Shown here in pieces: positions 42,671-50,907 of a stretch of 64,000 nucleotides of DNA. The notes under the pieces are model-generated. The model ran no database searches and was not told the origin of the DNA. It saw nothing but the letters and a program-made list of their open reading frames with translations. Location: positions 11,603 through 75,602 of the forward strand of contig JBQTJI010000015.1 of NCBI GenBank assembly GCA_052387255.1. The letters are read 5' to 3'. The translations under genes were made by a program, and so were the position numbers. Each line of letters starts with the position of its first letter. Position 1 is the first letter of the stretch. Source of the DNA: JBBQXK01 sp052387255 (GTDB lineage Bacteria > Pseudomonadota > Alphaproteobacteria > Rhodobacterales > Rhodobacteraceae).

Positions 42671-43891
42671 TTAACGTCCCGCAGGGACGCCGCCTGCGCA
42701 AATCAATTCCGCATTCGCGGCGGCCATGTCGCCCTCGGGCGGGGCCTGGGGCAGGGTCAGGACCGGGATCAGCGCGCGCAGGGCGTCGTGGTGGCGGCGC
42801 ACGCCGTATTCCAGATCGGACAGGTGGAAATCCTCGAACGCGCGCGAGCGCATGGATTCGTTCGACCAGATCGACAGCTGCTGATCCTCTTTCGAGGTGT
42901 CGCGGTCGATGCGGAACGCAAGGTACCGTGCCGCCCGCGTCGCGCGGTCCTCGTGCGGGTGGCGGTAGATGCGGCCCGTCAGGCGGGTCTTGCCGGGGGA
43001 CAGCGGCAGGTCCTGGTAGAACTGCACCGACTCGGGCGTGAAGGCGAAGACGGCATTGGGGAAGATGCCGTAGTAGGTCCAGGCGCGGCGCAGGTGGGGG
43101 GGAAGCCAGTCCTGCACGGGTGCCACCTCGAGGTAGCGCTTGACCGACCAGCGCCGACCGGGCGCGTCGCCGAACTCGCCGATCGAATGGGACAATCCGC
43201 CCGGATAGCTCAGGTCGCGGTAGGTCCGGCCATAGAGGTCTTGCAGGGCCGGGTGCGCCATGGCGACGTGGTAGCCTTCGTTGTCGACATCGCGGACGGA
43301 CTTCCAGTTGACGGGCAGATCCTGCTGCCAGTCGAACCCCTTGGTGGGCAGGATGCCTGCGGCGCGATAGGCGGCAAAGTCGGCGTCGTAGGGGGCCAGC
43401 CATGCGGCCACGGGGGGCTGCGGGCCGGGGTGGAAGCGCAGGAAGACAAAGCCGTGGAACACCTCGATCTCGACCGGTTTCAGGCCGAACTCGCGCCGGT
43501 CCATGCCGCCGAAACTTTCGGGCCGCGCCGCACCGCGCAGGGTGCCGTCCAGGTTATAGACCCAGCCATGGAACGGGCAGACCATCGCCCCCTTGCAGGC
43601 CCCGCGCGTGCCGTCCACCACCCGCGCGCCCCGGTGGCGGCACAGGTTGTGAAAGGCCCGCACCTGCCCGTCCTGGCCGCGCATGACGACGGCGCGTTCG
43701 CCCAAGAGGTCGAAAGCGAACCAGTCGCCGGGGGCGGGGATGTCGTTGACGTGTCCCGCAACCTGCCAGTGGGTGAGGAAGACGTGGTCGCGTTCCAGGT
43801 CGAACAGGGCGGGCGAGTGATAGGCCCAGCCGGGCAGGCCGCGCCGGTCCCAGGTGGCGGGGGCGGGCAGGGCGGTGGTGAGCAAGGTCAT
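42671..43891 (-). CDS. Rieske non-heme iron oxygenase, alpha subunit (copy 2)
   Basis: 406 residues. Rieske 2Fe-2S ligands in NLCRHRGARVV and MVCPFHGWVYNLDG (CxH...CxxH), then the mononuclear iron ligands in DNEGYHVAMAH. The catalytic domain fits the group that oxidises N-methyl or carboxylated aliphatic substrates (choline/glycine betaine/stachydrine-type) better than aromatic dioxygenases, judged by the short bridge and the NEGYH motif; by-eye judgement only. Coupled to copy 1 by ATGA. No dedicated reductase or ferredoxin gene is in the cluster. Confidence 0.87.
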   Translation of the reverse strand: MTLLTTALPAPATWDRRGLPGWAYHSPALFDLERDHVFLTHWQVAGHVNDIPAPGDWFAFDLLGERAVVMRGQDGQVRAFHNLCRHRGARVVDGTRGACKGAMVCPFHGWVYNLDGTLRGAARPESFGGMDRREFGLKPVEIEVFHGFVFLRFHPGPQPPVAAWLAPYDADFAAYRAAGILPTKGFDWQQDLPVNWKSVRDVDNEGYHVAMAHPALQDLYGRTYRDLSYPGGLSHSIGEFGDAPGRRWSVKRYLEVAPVQDWLPPHLRRAWTYYGIFPNAVFAFTPESVQFYQDLPLSPGKTRLTGRIYRHPHEDRATRAARYLAFRIDRDTSKEDQQLSIWSNESMRSRAFEDFHLSDLEYGVRRHHDALRALIPVLTLPQAPPEGDMAAANAELICAGGVPAGR

Positions 43892-44994
43892 GGCGTGGTC
43901 TCCAGCCGGTCCGTCACCCAACGGTGGAACCGGGCAATGTCGAATTCCTGCGGCATCAGGGTGGCGCTTGTGTAGGCGGGCGAGCGCAGCCCGCGCTGGT
44001 TCATCTCGGCGGCGGCCCCGTCCTGGTCGAGGACGAGGGTGGCAAATGCCGCGACCTGGCCCGCGTCAAAGCCCGGCTGTGCCAGGGTTTCGGGCGCGAA
44101 CAGCCATTCGGCGGTCAGGCGGGTGGTCTCTGGCCCGGTCGGTTCCAGCCGCACGGCGCGGATGTAATCGACATGGGCCACGACATACATCGTGGGGTAG
44201 AGCGTGACGAAGGCATGGCCTGCGTCACGTTGTGCCTGCGTCAGGTCCGGGAATTCGGGGCCGCAGGGCTGGCCGTCCGTGCTCCAGGTGCGGGCGCCGG
44301 GTTTCAGGTTGCCCTGCGCCGTCCAGCCGGTGGTTTCCTCTGGCGACATGACACCCCGGCCATAGACCGGTACCATGTCGATCAGTTCGGGGTGAATGCC
44401 GGGGCAGTGCAGGCATTCGTTGTAGTTTTCCCAGAACACCTTCCAGTTGCAGGCTAGGTTGCGGGTGACGCGGTGGCCGGTGACCAAGGTGTCCATCGGC
44501 CAGTTGTCCAGCGCTGAAAGCCCCAGATCCGGGGTCAGCGGGCCGGGATCGGGGTTGAGAGACAGAAACAGGAACCCGTTCCAAAGGGTTGATGCAACGG
44601 GGTAAAGCCCGTGATCGTCCCGCACGAAATCGGGCGTCGGCGTGGCCGGCCCCGTGGCCACCAGCCGCCCGCCATCGGCGGCATAGGCCCAGGCGTGATA
44701 GGGGCATGTGATCAGCCTGCCCATGCGCCCCTCGGCGGCGCAAAGCTCCGCGCCCCGGTGGCGGCAGGTGTTGTGGTAGGCCGAAACCGCGCCATCCGGC
44801 GTGCGGCACACGATCACCGGGCTACCTGCCAGTGTCAGGGGCCGGATGGTGCCCGGGGCCAAGTCGCCCAGACGCCCGACGCAGACCCACTCCCGCGCCC
44901 AGATCGCCCGCATCTCGTGCGCGAACCACTCGTGCGACAGATAGGCGTCGCGTGGCAGGCCGGGGGGGCAGTGGTCAAGCAGCGGAGAGGACAT
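43888..44994 (-). CDS. Rieske non-heme iron oxygenase, alpha subunit (copy 1)
   Basis: 368 residues. Rieske ligands in NTCRHRGAELCA and ITCPYHAWAYAADG; iron site NYNECLHCPGIHPEL, close to the glycine-betaine/choline monooxygenase and GbcA-like group. The two Rieske proteins are clearly different from each other, so they may act on successive intermediates, for example two demethylation or hydroxylation steps. The start overlaps the GcvT-like stop as TGATG. An electron-transfer partner must be supplied from elsewhere. Confidence 0.88.
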   Translation of the reverse strand: MSSPLLDHCPPGLPRDAYLSHEWFAHEMRAIWAREWVCVGRLGDLAPGTIRPLTLAGSPVIVCRTPDGAVSAYHNTCRHRGAELCAAEGRMGRLITCPYHAWAYAADGGRLVATGPATPTPDFVRDDHGLYPVASTLWNGFLFLSLNPDPGPLTPDLGLSALDNWPMDTLVTGHRVTRNLACNWKVFWENYNECLHCPGIHPELIDMVPVYGRGVMSPEETTGWTAQGNLKPGARTWSTDGQPCGPEFPDLTQAQRDAGHAFVTLYPTMYVVAHVDYIRAVRLEPTGPETTRLTAEWLFAPETLAQPGFDAGQVAAFATLVLDQDGAAAEMNQRGLRSPAYTSATLMPQEFDIARFHRWVTDRLETTP

Positions 44995-46178
44995 CAGAAC
45001 CGCTCCGGTGGCGTGGCGCGGCGGCGGGCGGGGTTCCAGAACGGGCGTTCGACCACGCGGACGGGCAGCATCAGCTTGGCATACTGCAATTCGCGCATCG
45101 CATAGATCTCGACCCACAGGTCGCGGCCCGCGCGGTGTCTCCACTGCACCTGCGCCAGCGCGACGCTGGCCTTGCAGGCGGGCGACCAGGCGGCGGCGGA
45201 GATGGTGCCGACCTCGGTGCGCTTGGCGTGGTACAGGATCGCGCCCTCGGCCGCGACGTTGCCGGGGATGTCGAGGCCGACCAGCGTCCAGCGGCTGGTG
45301 CCCCTGTCGCGCTCGGCCAGCAGGGCGCGGCGGCCGGTGAACGGCCCCTTGTCCCAGTCGATCATCCAGCCGAGGCCCAGTTCGACGGGCGACCGGGTGC
45401 GATCCTCGCGCACCGCCTGGTCGGCGGGGATGAAGTCCATGTTGGTGATGATGAACCCGGCCTCGATCCGCGCCAGATCGAGGGCGTCGCCCCCCACGGG
45501 GCGCAGGCCATAGGGCGCGCCGTGGCGCATCAGGTGGTCCCAGAGGGGCAGCGCCTGCGCGGGGTCAAGCCACAGCTCGTACCCCAGATCGCCGGTGAAC
45601 CCGGTGCGCGAGATGCGGATGTCGCCGACCGGGGTGGCAAAGACCGCATGGCGGAACGGCTTCAGCGCCGACACGTCGATGCCCGCAGCCTGCAGCACCG
45701 TGGCCGTCGTCGGCCCCTGCAGCGACAGGGCGGCAACCTCGGATGTCTCGTCCCGCAGGGTCACGTCGAACCCGACCGCAGAGTCCAGCAGCCACGGCAG
45801 GTGCCGCTCCTGGCAGCACAGGCGGAAATCCTGCGGCCCCAGCCGGAACAGCGTGCCGTCATCCAGAATCTGCCCCGCATCGTCGGTCCAGGCGGTGTAG
45901 TGGACGCCGCCGGGGGTCAGTCTCGCGGCGTTGCGGATGGTCAGGCGGTTCAGGAAATCGGCGGCATCGGGGCCGGTGATGCGGTACTTGGTCATCGGGC
46001 ACAGGTCATAGAGCGTGGCCGCGTTGCGGATCGCGGTATGCTCCATCGCGCTGTCGCCAAAGCACAGCGCCACGGTATGGCCCGCCCATGCCCCCCAGCG
46101 GTTCAGGATGTTCAGGGGGGCGGTGCGCGCATGGAAGGGCGTCGGCAGCAGGGGCGCGCGGAAATGGGTCAGGTCCAT
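44994..46178 (-). CDS. GcvT-like aminomethyltransferase / folate-dependent demethylase
   Basis: 394 residues with the GcvT fold: GDSAMEHTAIRNAATLYDLCPM, RITGPDAADFLNRLTIRN, AALSLQGPTTATVLQ, SRTGFTGDLGYELW, then DLARIEAGFIITNMDF with the region that holds the catalytic-type Asp in related enzymes, and a C-terminal barrel. It does not look like DmdA. In this setting it may move one-carbon units released from N-methyl groups to tetrahydrofolate, as dimethylglycine or sarcosine enzymes do. The ATG at 46178 overlaps the previous stop (TGATG); an upstream start would translate through the flavoprotein gene. Confidence 0.85.
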   Translation of the reverse strand: MDLTHFRAPLLPTPFHARTAPLNILNRWGAWAGHTVALCFGDSAMEHTAIRNAATLYDLCPMTKYRITGPDAADFLNRLTIRNAARLTPGGVHYTAWTDDAGQILDDGTLFRLGPQDFRLCCQERHLPWLLDSAVGFDVTLRDETSEVAALSLQGPTTATVLQAAGIDVSALKPFRHAVFATPVGDIRISRTGFTGDLGYELWLDPAQALPLWDHLMRHGAPYGLRPVGGDALDLARIEAGFIITNMDFIPADQAVREDRTRSPVELGLGWMIDWDKGPFTGRRALLAERDRGTSRWTLVGLDIPGNVAAEGAILYHAKRTEVGTISAAAWSPACKASVALAQVQWRHRAGRDLWVEIYAMRELQYAKLMLPVRVVERPFWNPARRRATPPERF

Positions 46179-47698
46179 CACGCCGCCCCCTTCAGGATGG
46201 CCCCGGCGGCGTTCCAGCCCGGCGTGCCGGTGATCCAGCCGCCCGGATGGCTGCCCGCGCCCGCCAGCCACAGGCCGGGGACCGGGGTTTCGTACTGCGC
46301 CGCCTGGGCGAGCGGCCGCAGGAACAGCATCTGCTCGACCGACAGTTCCGCGCCGCCGTGCCAGTTGCCGCCATCGGTGCCGAAACGGGCCTCGATGTCG
46401 CCGGGCATCAGCATCTCGGCATGGGCGATCATCGCGCGGATGCCGGGGGCGTGGGTTTCAAGGACGGCAAGCGTGTTCTCCAGCATCTGCGAGCGCGCTT
46501 GGTCCGGGTCGGCGGGCGCATGGGGCGCGAACTGCACGATGGCGGAAAGCACGTGGTGGCCCTCGGGGGCATAGGTGTGGTCGTGGGCGGAAGGGATCAC
46601 GATCTCCATCACCGGCTGCGCGGGCACCTCGCCGTATTTGCCGGGGTTGAAGGCATCCTCGACGGCGTTGACCGATGGTGCGATGACCAGCCGCGTGCGC
46701 AGGTCTGCGCCCCGGAAATCGGGGGTGCCGGTGAGGGCGAGGTGCAGCTTGGCCGCCGCCCCGCGCGCGCGGATCTGGCCCGCGGCGGTGTGGAACCCGG
46801 TGTCGAGGGCGCGCGGGCCGACAAGGCTGCGGAACGTGGTGCGGGGGCCGATGGCAGAGACGATCAGGGGGGCCGTCAGCACCTCGCCGGTGGCGAGGGT
46901 GACGCCGGTGGCGCGGTGGTTTTCCGTGCTGATCGCGGTGACAGGGGCATCGGTGCGGATGGTGACGCCGGCGGTCGTCAGGGCCTTGGCCATGGCCGTG
47001 GCCAGGGCGGCGGGCCCGCCACGGGGCAGGGACATCGGCCCCAGCGACAGGCGGTTCAGAGCCAAGATCAGGGTGTTGGGCGAACGTGGCCCGGCCCAGG
47101 CCCCGAGCGTGGCGTCAAAGGCGAACAACCCGCGCAACAGGTCGTCGGACAGTTCGTCCTCGGCCACGTCGGCGGCATTGGTCAGGATCACGCGCAGGAA
47201 GTCGCGGAACGCGGGCTTGCCCATGCTGCGCAGCCCGAAGGCCAGTTTCGCCAGCTTGCCCCATTCGTTGCAGCCCCCCGCCAGACGCGGCAGCGTCATG
47301 GCGCGGAACGGGGCGAGGGCATTGGCATAGCGGGTCAGGCGCAGGGTCAGGGCCGACCAGCGGGCGGCGTCGGGGCCGTCGGTGGTGGCAGTGTGGACGC
47401 GGCGATGCTGGCCGTCGGCGGACAGGGCGGTGGTCGCGATGTCGGTCTCGGCATAGCCGAGACCATGCCGTGCCAGGTCCATCGCGGCGGACAAGCGCGG
47501 GTCGAGCGCCGGTGTCAGATGCGCAAGGGCGGGCACCTTGTAGCCCGGTGCGAATTCCGCCGTCGCGGCCCCGCCGCCGGGGGTTGCCGACGCCTCGAGC
47601 AGCGTGACCTTGTGCCCTGCCTTGGCGAGGCGGAAGGCGCAGGCCATGCCGTTGGTGCCGCCGCCGATGATGATCGCGTCAGAGGACGGCATAGGCAT
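46178..47698 (-). CDS. FAD-dependent oxidoreductase, phytoene-desaturase/PYROXD2-like (2)
   Basis: 506 residues. N-terminal FAD-binding motif AIIIGGGTNGMACAFRLAKAG with the acidic strand end LLEAS, and the C-terminal FAD motif GLWLAGAGSHPGGWITGTPGWNAA. Same superfamily as bacterial carotenoid desaturases but no carotenoid genes are present; members occur widely as uncharacterised flavoproteins. The gene begins 20 bases inside the preceding flavoprotein gene. Probably oxidises a C-N or C-C bond of a pathway intermediate. Confidence 0.82.
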   Translation of the reverse strand: MPMPSSDAIIIGGGTNGMACAFRLAKAGHKVTLLEASATPGGGAATAEFAPGYKVPALAHLTPALDPRLSAAMDLARHGLGYAETDIATTALSADGQHRRVHTATTDGPDAARWSALTLRLTRYANALAPFRAMTLPRLAGGCNEWGKLAKLAFGLRSMGKPAFRDFLRVILTNAADVAEDELSDDLLRGLFAFDATLGAWAGPRSPNTLILALNRLSLGPMSLPRGGPAALATAMAKALTTAGVTIRTDAPVTAISTENHRATGVTLATGEVLTAPLIVSAIGPRTTFRSLVGPRALDTGFHTAAGQIRARGAAAKLHLALTGTPDFRGADLRTRLVIAPSVNAVEDAFNPGKYGEVPAQPVMEIVIPSAHDHTYAPEGHHVLSAIVQFAPHAPADPDQARSQMLENTLAVLETHAPGIRAMIAHAEMLMPGDIEARFGTDGGNWHGGAELSVEQMLFLRPLAQAAQYETPVPGLWLAGAGSHPGGWITGTPGWNAAGAILKGAA

Positions 47699-49292
47699 CG
47701 CTCATGTCGGATGGCCTGCCGATACTGCGCAGAATCTCGGCCGCCGCGTTGCGCCCCGGCGCGCCCATCACGCCGCCGCCGGGATGGGTGGACGACCCGC
47801 ACATCCACAGGTCGCGGATGGGCGAGCGGTACTGCGCATAGCCGGGGACGGGGCGGTTGAACAGCAGCTGGTCGAAGGTCAGCTCGCCTTGGAAGATGTT
47901 GCCTTCGGTCAGCCCGACCTCGGTCTCAAGTTCGCGCGGCGTGCGAACTTCGACGTGCAACACCCTGTTCCTGAAGCCGGGCGCGTAGGCCTCGATCTGA
48001 TCGAGGCAGGTGTCGCGGAAGGCGTCGCGGTCGGCATCGGTCCAGTCGCGGCCTTCGATCCTGGGCGGGGCGTATTGCACGAAGCAGGACATGAAATGCT
48101 TGCCTGGCGGGGCCATGGTGGGGTCGATCATGGTGGGGATCATCATGTCCTGGAACGGATCGCGCGAAAAGCGGCCCGCCTTCCAGTCGTCATAGGCGCG
48201 TTCCATGCGGGGGATGCTGTCGGTGAAGTGCAGATCCCCCTTGAGCATCGGCGACCCTTCGGGCAGCGCCGGGAACACCGGGGCGGCGTCGAGTGCGATG
48301 TTCAGCTTGCCGCTGGACCCCCGCGTCTTGAACTTTCGGACCGAGGCCACGAAGTCGCCCGGCAGATGGCGTTCCTCGACGTGTTTCAGGAAGGTGCGCT
48401 TGACGTCCATGTTGGAAACCACGCGGGCGGCGCTGATCACCTCGCCGTCGTCCAGCATCACGCCGGTCGCGCGGTCGCCCGCGACCATGATCCGCGCCAC
48501 ACCCTTGCCCGCCTCGATCCGGCCCCCCGCCGCGCGGAAGGATGCGGCGAGTGCCTTGGTGATCGACCCCATGCCGCCGCGCGCAAACCCCCAGGCCCCG
48601 ATGTTGCCGTCCACGTCGCCCATGTAGTGGTGCAAGAGGACATAGGCCGACCCCGGCGACATGGGGCCAAGCGCGGTGCCGATGATCGCGCTGACGGCGA
48701 GATAGCCCTTGATCACGGGATTCTCGAAGTATTCGTCGAGAAAGTCCGAAATGCTCATGGTCCAGAAGCGGATCATCTGCGCGATCTGGGGGCCGGACAT
48801 CCTGCCCACCGTGCGGCCCAGGTACGCCAGTTCCGACAGGTCGCGGGGGCGGAAACTGGCCGGATCGGGGGGCGTGCGCATCAGCAGGGGCCGGATGAAC
48901 CGGCAGAACCGCAGGATGTCGCGGGAATAGCGGTCGTAAGCCTCGGCGTCCCGCGCCGAATGGCGCTGGAACTCGCGCCGGTTGGCGTCGTGGTCGCGGA
49001 ACATGGCAAGGTATCCGCCACCTTCCGTGAACACCGCGCCGCCCTCGTAGGGCAGGATCTGCAACCCGTGCCTGACCAGGTCGAGGTCGCGCATGATCTC
49101 GGGGCGGAACAGCGACGAGACATAGGAACAGTTGGAATAGGTGAAGCCGGGGTACAGCTCGCGGCTGACCGCAGCCCCGCCGATCCAGTCGTTCTTTTCC
49201 ACGACGCAGACCGACAGCCCGGCCCTTGCCAGATAGCAGGCGGTGACAAGGCCGTTGTGGCCAGCCCCGATGATCAGCGCGTCAAGGGTCAT
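47679..49292 (-). CDS. FAD-dependent oxidoreductase, phytoene-desaturase/PYROXD2-like (1)
   Basis: 537 residues. LIIGAGHNGLVTACYLARAG, VVEKNDWIGGAAVS, then DLWMCGSSTHPGGGVMGAPG at the C-terminus: the PYROXD2-type flavoprotein layout. The second flavoprotein has the same N-terminal GGGTNGMACA pattern and the same SHPGG C-terminal signature, so the two are paralogues and may form a heterodimer or act in sequence. The ATG at 49292 is chosen over 49340 because homology starts at MTLDALIIG. Seven bases separate it from the aminotransferase gene. Confidence 0.82.
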   Translation of the reverse strand: MTLDALIIGAGHNGLVTACYLARAGLSVCVVEKNDWIGGAAVSRELYPGFTYSNCSYVSSLFRPEIMRDLDLVRHGLQILPYEGGAVFTEGGGYLAMFRDHDANRREFQRHSARDAEAYDRYSRDILRFCRFIRPLLMRTPPDPASFRPRDLSELAYLGRTVGRMSGPQIAQMIRFWTMSISDFLDEYFENPVIKGYLAVSAIIGTALGPMSPGSAYVLLHHYMGDVDGNIGAWGFARGGMGSITKALAASFRAAGGRIEAGKGVARIMVAGDRATGVMLDDGEVISAARVVSNMDVKRTFLKHVEERHLPGDFVASVRKFKTRGSSGKLNIALDAAPVFPALPEGSPMLKGDLHFTDSIPRMERAYDDWKAGRFSRDPFQDMMIPTMIDPTMAPPGKHFMSCFVQYAPPRIEGRDWTDADRDAFRDTCLDQIEAYAPGFRNRVLHVEVRTPRELETEVGLTEGNIFQGELTFDQLLFNRPVPGYAQYRSPIRDLWMCGSSTHPGGGVMGAPGRNAAAEILRSIGRPSDMSDAYAVL

Positions 49293-49299
49293 CGCCGGA

Positions 49300-50694
49300 T
49301 CAGCCCCCGATCGCGTCCTTGACCGGACTGACGCGTTCAAGCGTTTCCAGCGTCAGGTCGACGGCGGTTTCCACGGCGCGCAGCGTGTCGGTCAGGCAGG
49401 TGTCGTCCAGGCCGTGCGCCTCGCACATGAACCAGGGCTCGCGGCTGTCGGGTTCGCAGATCACGCCCAGGTCGTGCAGGAAATGGGCCATCTGGTCGTA
49501 GAAGGTATAGTCCGACGTCTTCCACGCGCGATAGTTGTCGGGGGCCTTTGCGGCGAAGAACAGGCCGAACATCGACGGATGCCCGGTGTAGGAATGCACG
49601 ATGCCGCGCGCGTTCAGGATCGTGGAAATCCCCGCCTTCAGCCGCTCGCCGTAAGCGGCAAGGGTTTCCAGCGCAGGCGTCTCGTCCAGGATGCGCAGGC
49701 ATTCCTCGGCGGCGGCAAGGCTCACGGAGTGGGCGGTGTAGGTGCCGCCATGCGACGCCCCGCCATAGCGGAAGGTGCGCATCACATCCTCGCGCCCCGC
49801 CACCAGCGAAATCGGATAGCCGTTGGCGACGGCCTTGGCAAAGGTGGTGATGTCGGGACGCACGCCCATGATGCCCTGGATGCCACTCTTGCCCACGCGG
49901 AACCCGGTCTTGACCTCGTCGATGATCAGCATGACGCCGTACTGGTCGCACAGCCGCCGGGCCAGTTGCACATATTCGACCTGCGCCGTGATCGCGCAGC
50001 AGTTGCCCTGGATCGGCTCGATCAGCATCGCGGCCAGATGGTCGCCGTGGCGGCGGAAGGTATCCTCCAGCCGCTGGAAATCGTTCATCGGCACCAGATG
50101 GGCCAGTTGTTTCACCGTCTGGGGAATGCCCTTGCCGTAGGGGACGACTTCGGGATCAAGGTTCGACCCCGCGTCCCAATCCTCGACGTTCGCCATCCAC
50201 ATCGCGGCGTCGAACAGCCCGTGATAGCCGCCCTCGACCAGCAGATAGCTTTCGCGCCCCGTGAAGGCGCGGGCCAGGCGCAGCGCGGCCATCACCGCCT
50301 CGGTCCCCGAGTTGGAAAAGCGCACCAGTTCAGCGGCAGGCACCATCTTGGCGATACGGTCGGCGACGATCAGTTCGCGCTCGGTCGACAGGGCGAAGAC
50401 GCCGCCCACCTGCATGCCGCGCATCGCGGCGGCATCGACGCGGTCGTCGGCATAGCCCAGGATCGCCGGGCCATAGCCCAGGCGGTAATCGACGTAAGCA
50501 TTGCCGTCGATGTCCCAGGTGCGCCCGCCCTTGCCGTGGTGGACATAGATCGTGCGGTCGTCACCCCAGTAGCGGAAGGTGGACGCCACCCCCAGCGGCA
50601 GGCGTTTCACCGCCCGCGCGAACTGCGCGTTGGACCGGGTCAGGTCGCGGGTGGGGGCGGGGCCCTGTTGCCGGGTGAAGGTGGGGGACAGCAT
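49300..50694 (-). CDS. Class III aminotransferase, glutamate-1-semialdehyde-mutase-like
   Basis: 464 residues, PLP fold type I. RFSNSGTEAVMAALRLAR, VEGGYHGLFD, LIIDEVKTGFR (cofactor Asp) and the PLP Lys in TFAKAVANGYPIS. It resembles HemL-type and related aminomutases, but it starts a catabolic operon and carries an extra N-terminal segment, so tetrapyrrole synthesis is unlikely. ATG at 50694 with AGGAGA eight bases upstream. First gene of the leftward cluster, directly facing the BetI-type regulator across 213 bases that hold tandem operators. Confidence 0.85.
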   Translation of the reverse strand: MLSPTFTRQQGPAPTRDLTRSNAQFARAVKRLPLGVASTFRYWGDDRTIYVHHGKGGRTWDIDGNAYVDYRLGYGPAILGYADDRVDAAAMRGMQVGGVFALSTERELIVADRIAKMVPAAELVRFSNSGTEAVMAALRLARAFTGRESYLLVEGGYHGLFDAAMWMANVEDWDAGSNLDPEVVPYGKGIPQTVKQLAHLVPMNDFQRLEDTFRRHGDHLAAMLIEPIQGNCCAITAQVEYVQLARRLCDQYGVMLIIDEVKTGFRVGKSGIQGIMGVRPDITTFAKAVANGYPISLVAGREDVMRTFRYGGASHGGTYTAHSVSLAAAEECLRILDETPALETLAAYGERLKAGISTILNARGIVHSYTGHPSMFGLFFAAKAPDNYRAWKTSDYTFYDQMAHFLHDLGVICEPDSREPWFMCEAHGLDDTCLTDTLRAVETAVDLTLETLERVSPVKDAIGG

Positions 50695-50771
50695 GCGACT
50701 TCTCCTGTCCGGTCGGCAGATGCGCGGACCGGACGCCTCTTGCGGGGCTGTTTCTGCGACCATCTGGCAGG

Positions 50772-50817
50772 ATTCTGACTGGACTGTCAATATAATTCTG
50801 ACTGCACAGTCAATATA
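50772..50817. promoter_or_regulatory. Two tandem palindromic operator candidates for the TetR/BetI-type regulator
   Basis: Two adjacent 23-bp direct repeats (50772-50794 and 50795-50817) differ at two positions. Each centres on a palindrome: TGACTGGACTGTCA in the first and TGACTGCACAGTCA in the second, the latter with perfect six-base arms. A TATAAT lies across their junction (50791-50796) and TTGACT/TTGACA are formed on the minus strand. They sit between the divergent aminotransferase and regulator genes and would block transcription in both directions when bound. Confidence 0.78.
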
Positions 50818-50907
50818 GCGTCAAACCCGCCGGTTTCCCCTTTTCACGGGCGCAGCTTTCCTTACATAGGCGGAACTGTTCCGGCCCCTGCATGCGAGGC
50901 CCATCCG

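Noticed and set aside
44994..46178. DMSP demethylase (dmdA) identity for the GcvT-like gene
   Set aside because: The presence of a DMSP-lyase-like cupin made this tempting, but the sequence pattern is that of ordinary GcvT and lacks the stretches I remember from DmdA.
49300..50694. hemL (glutamate-1-semialdehyde aminomutase) for haem synthesis
   Set aside because: Alphaproteobacteria make 5-aminolevulinate by the HemA (ALA synthase) route and the gene heads a catabolic operon with a dedicated repressor.
50772..50817. Tandem repeat as a two-unit CRISPR or IS end
   Set aside because: Units are directly adjacent without spacers and each has an internal dyad in a divergent promoter, which fits operators.
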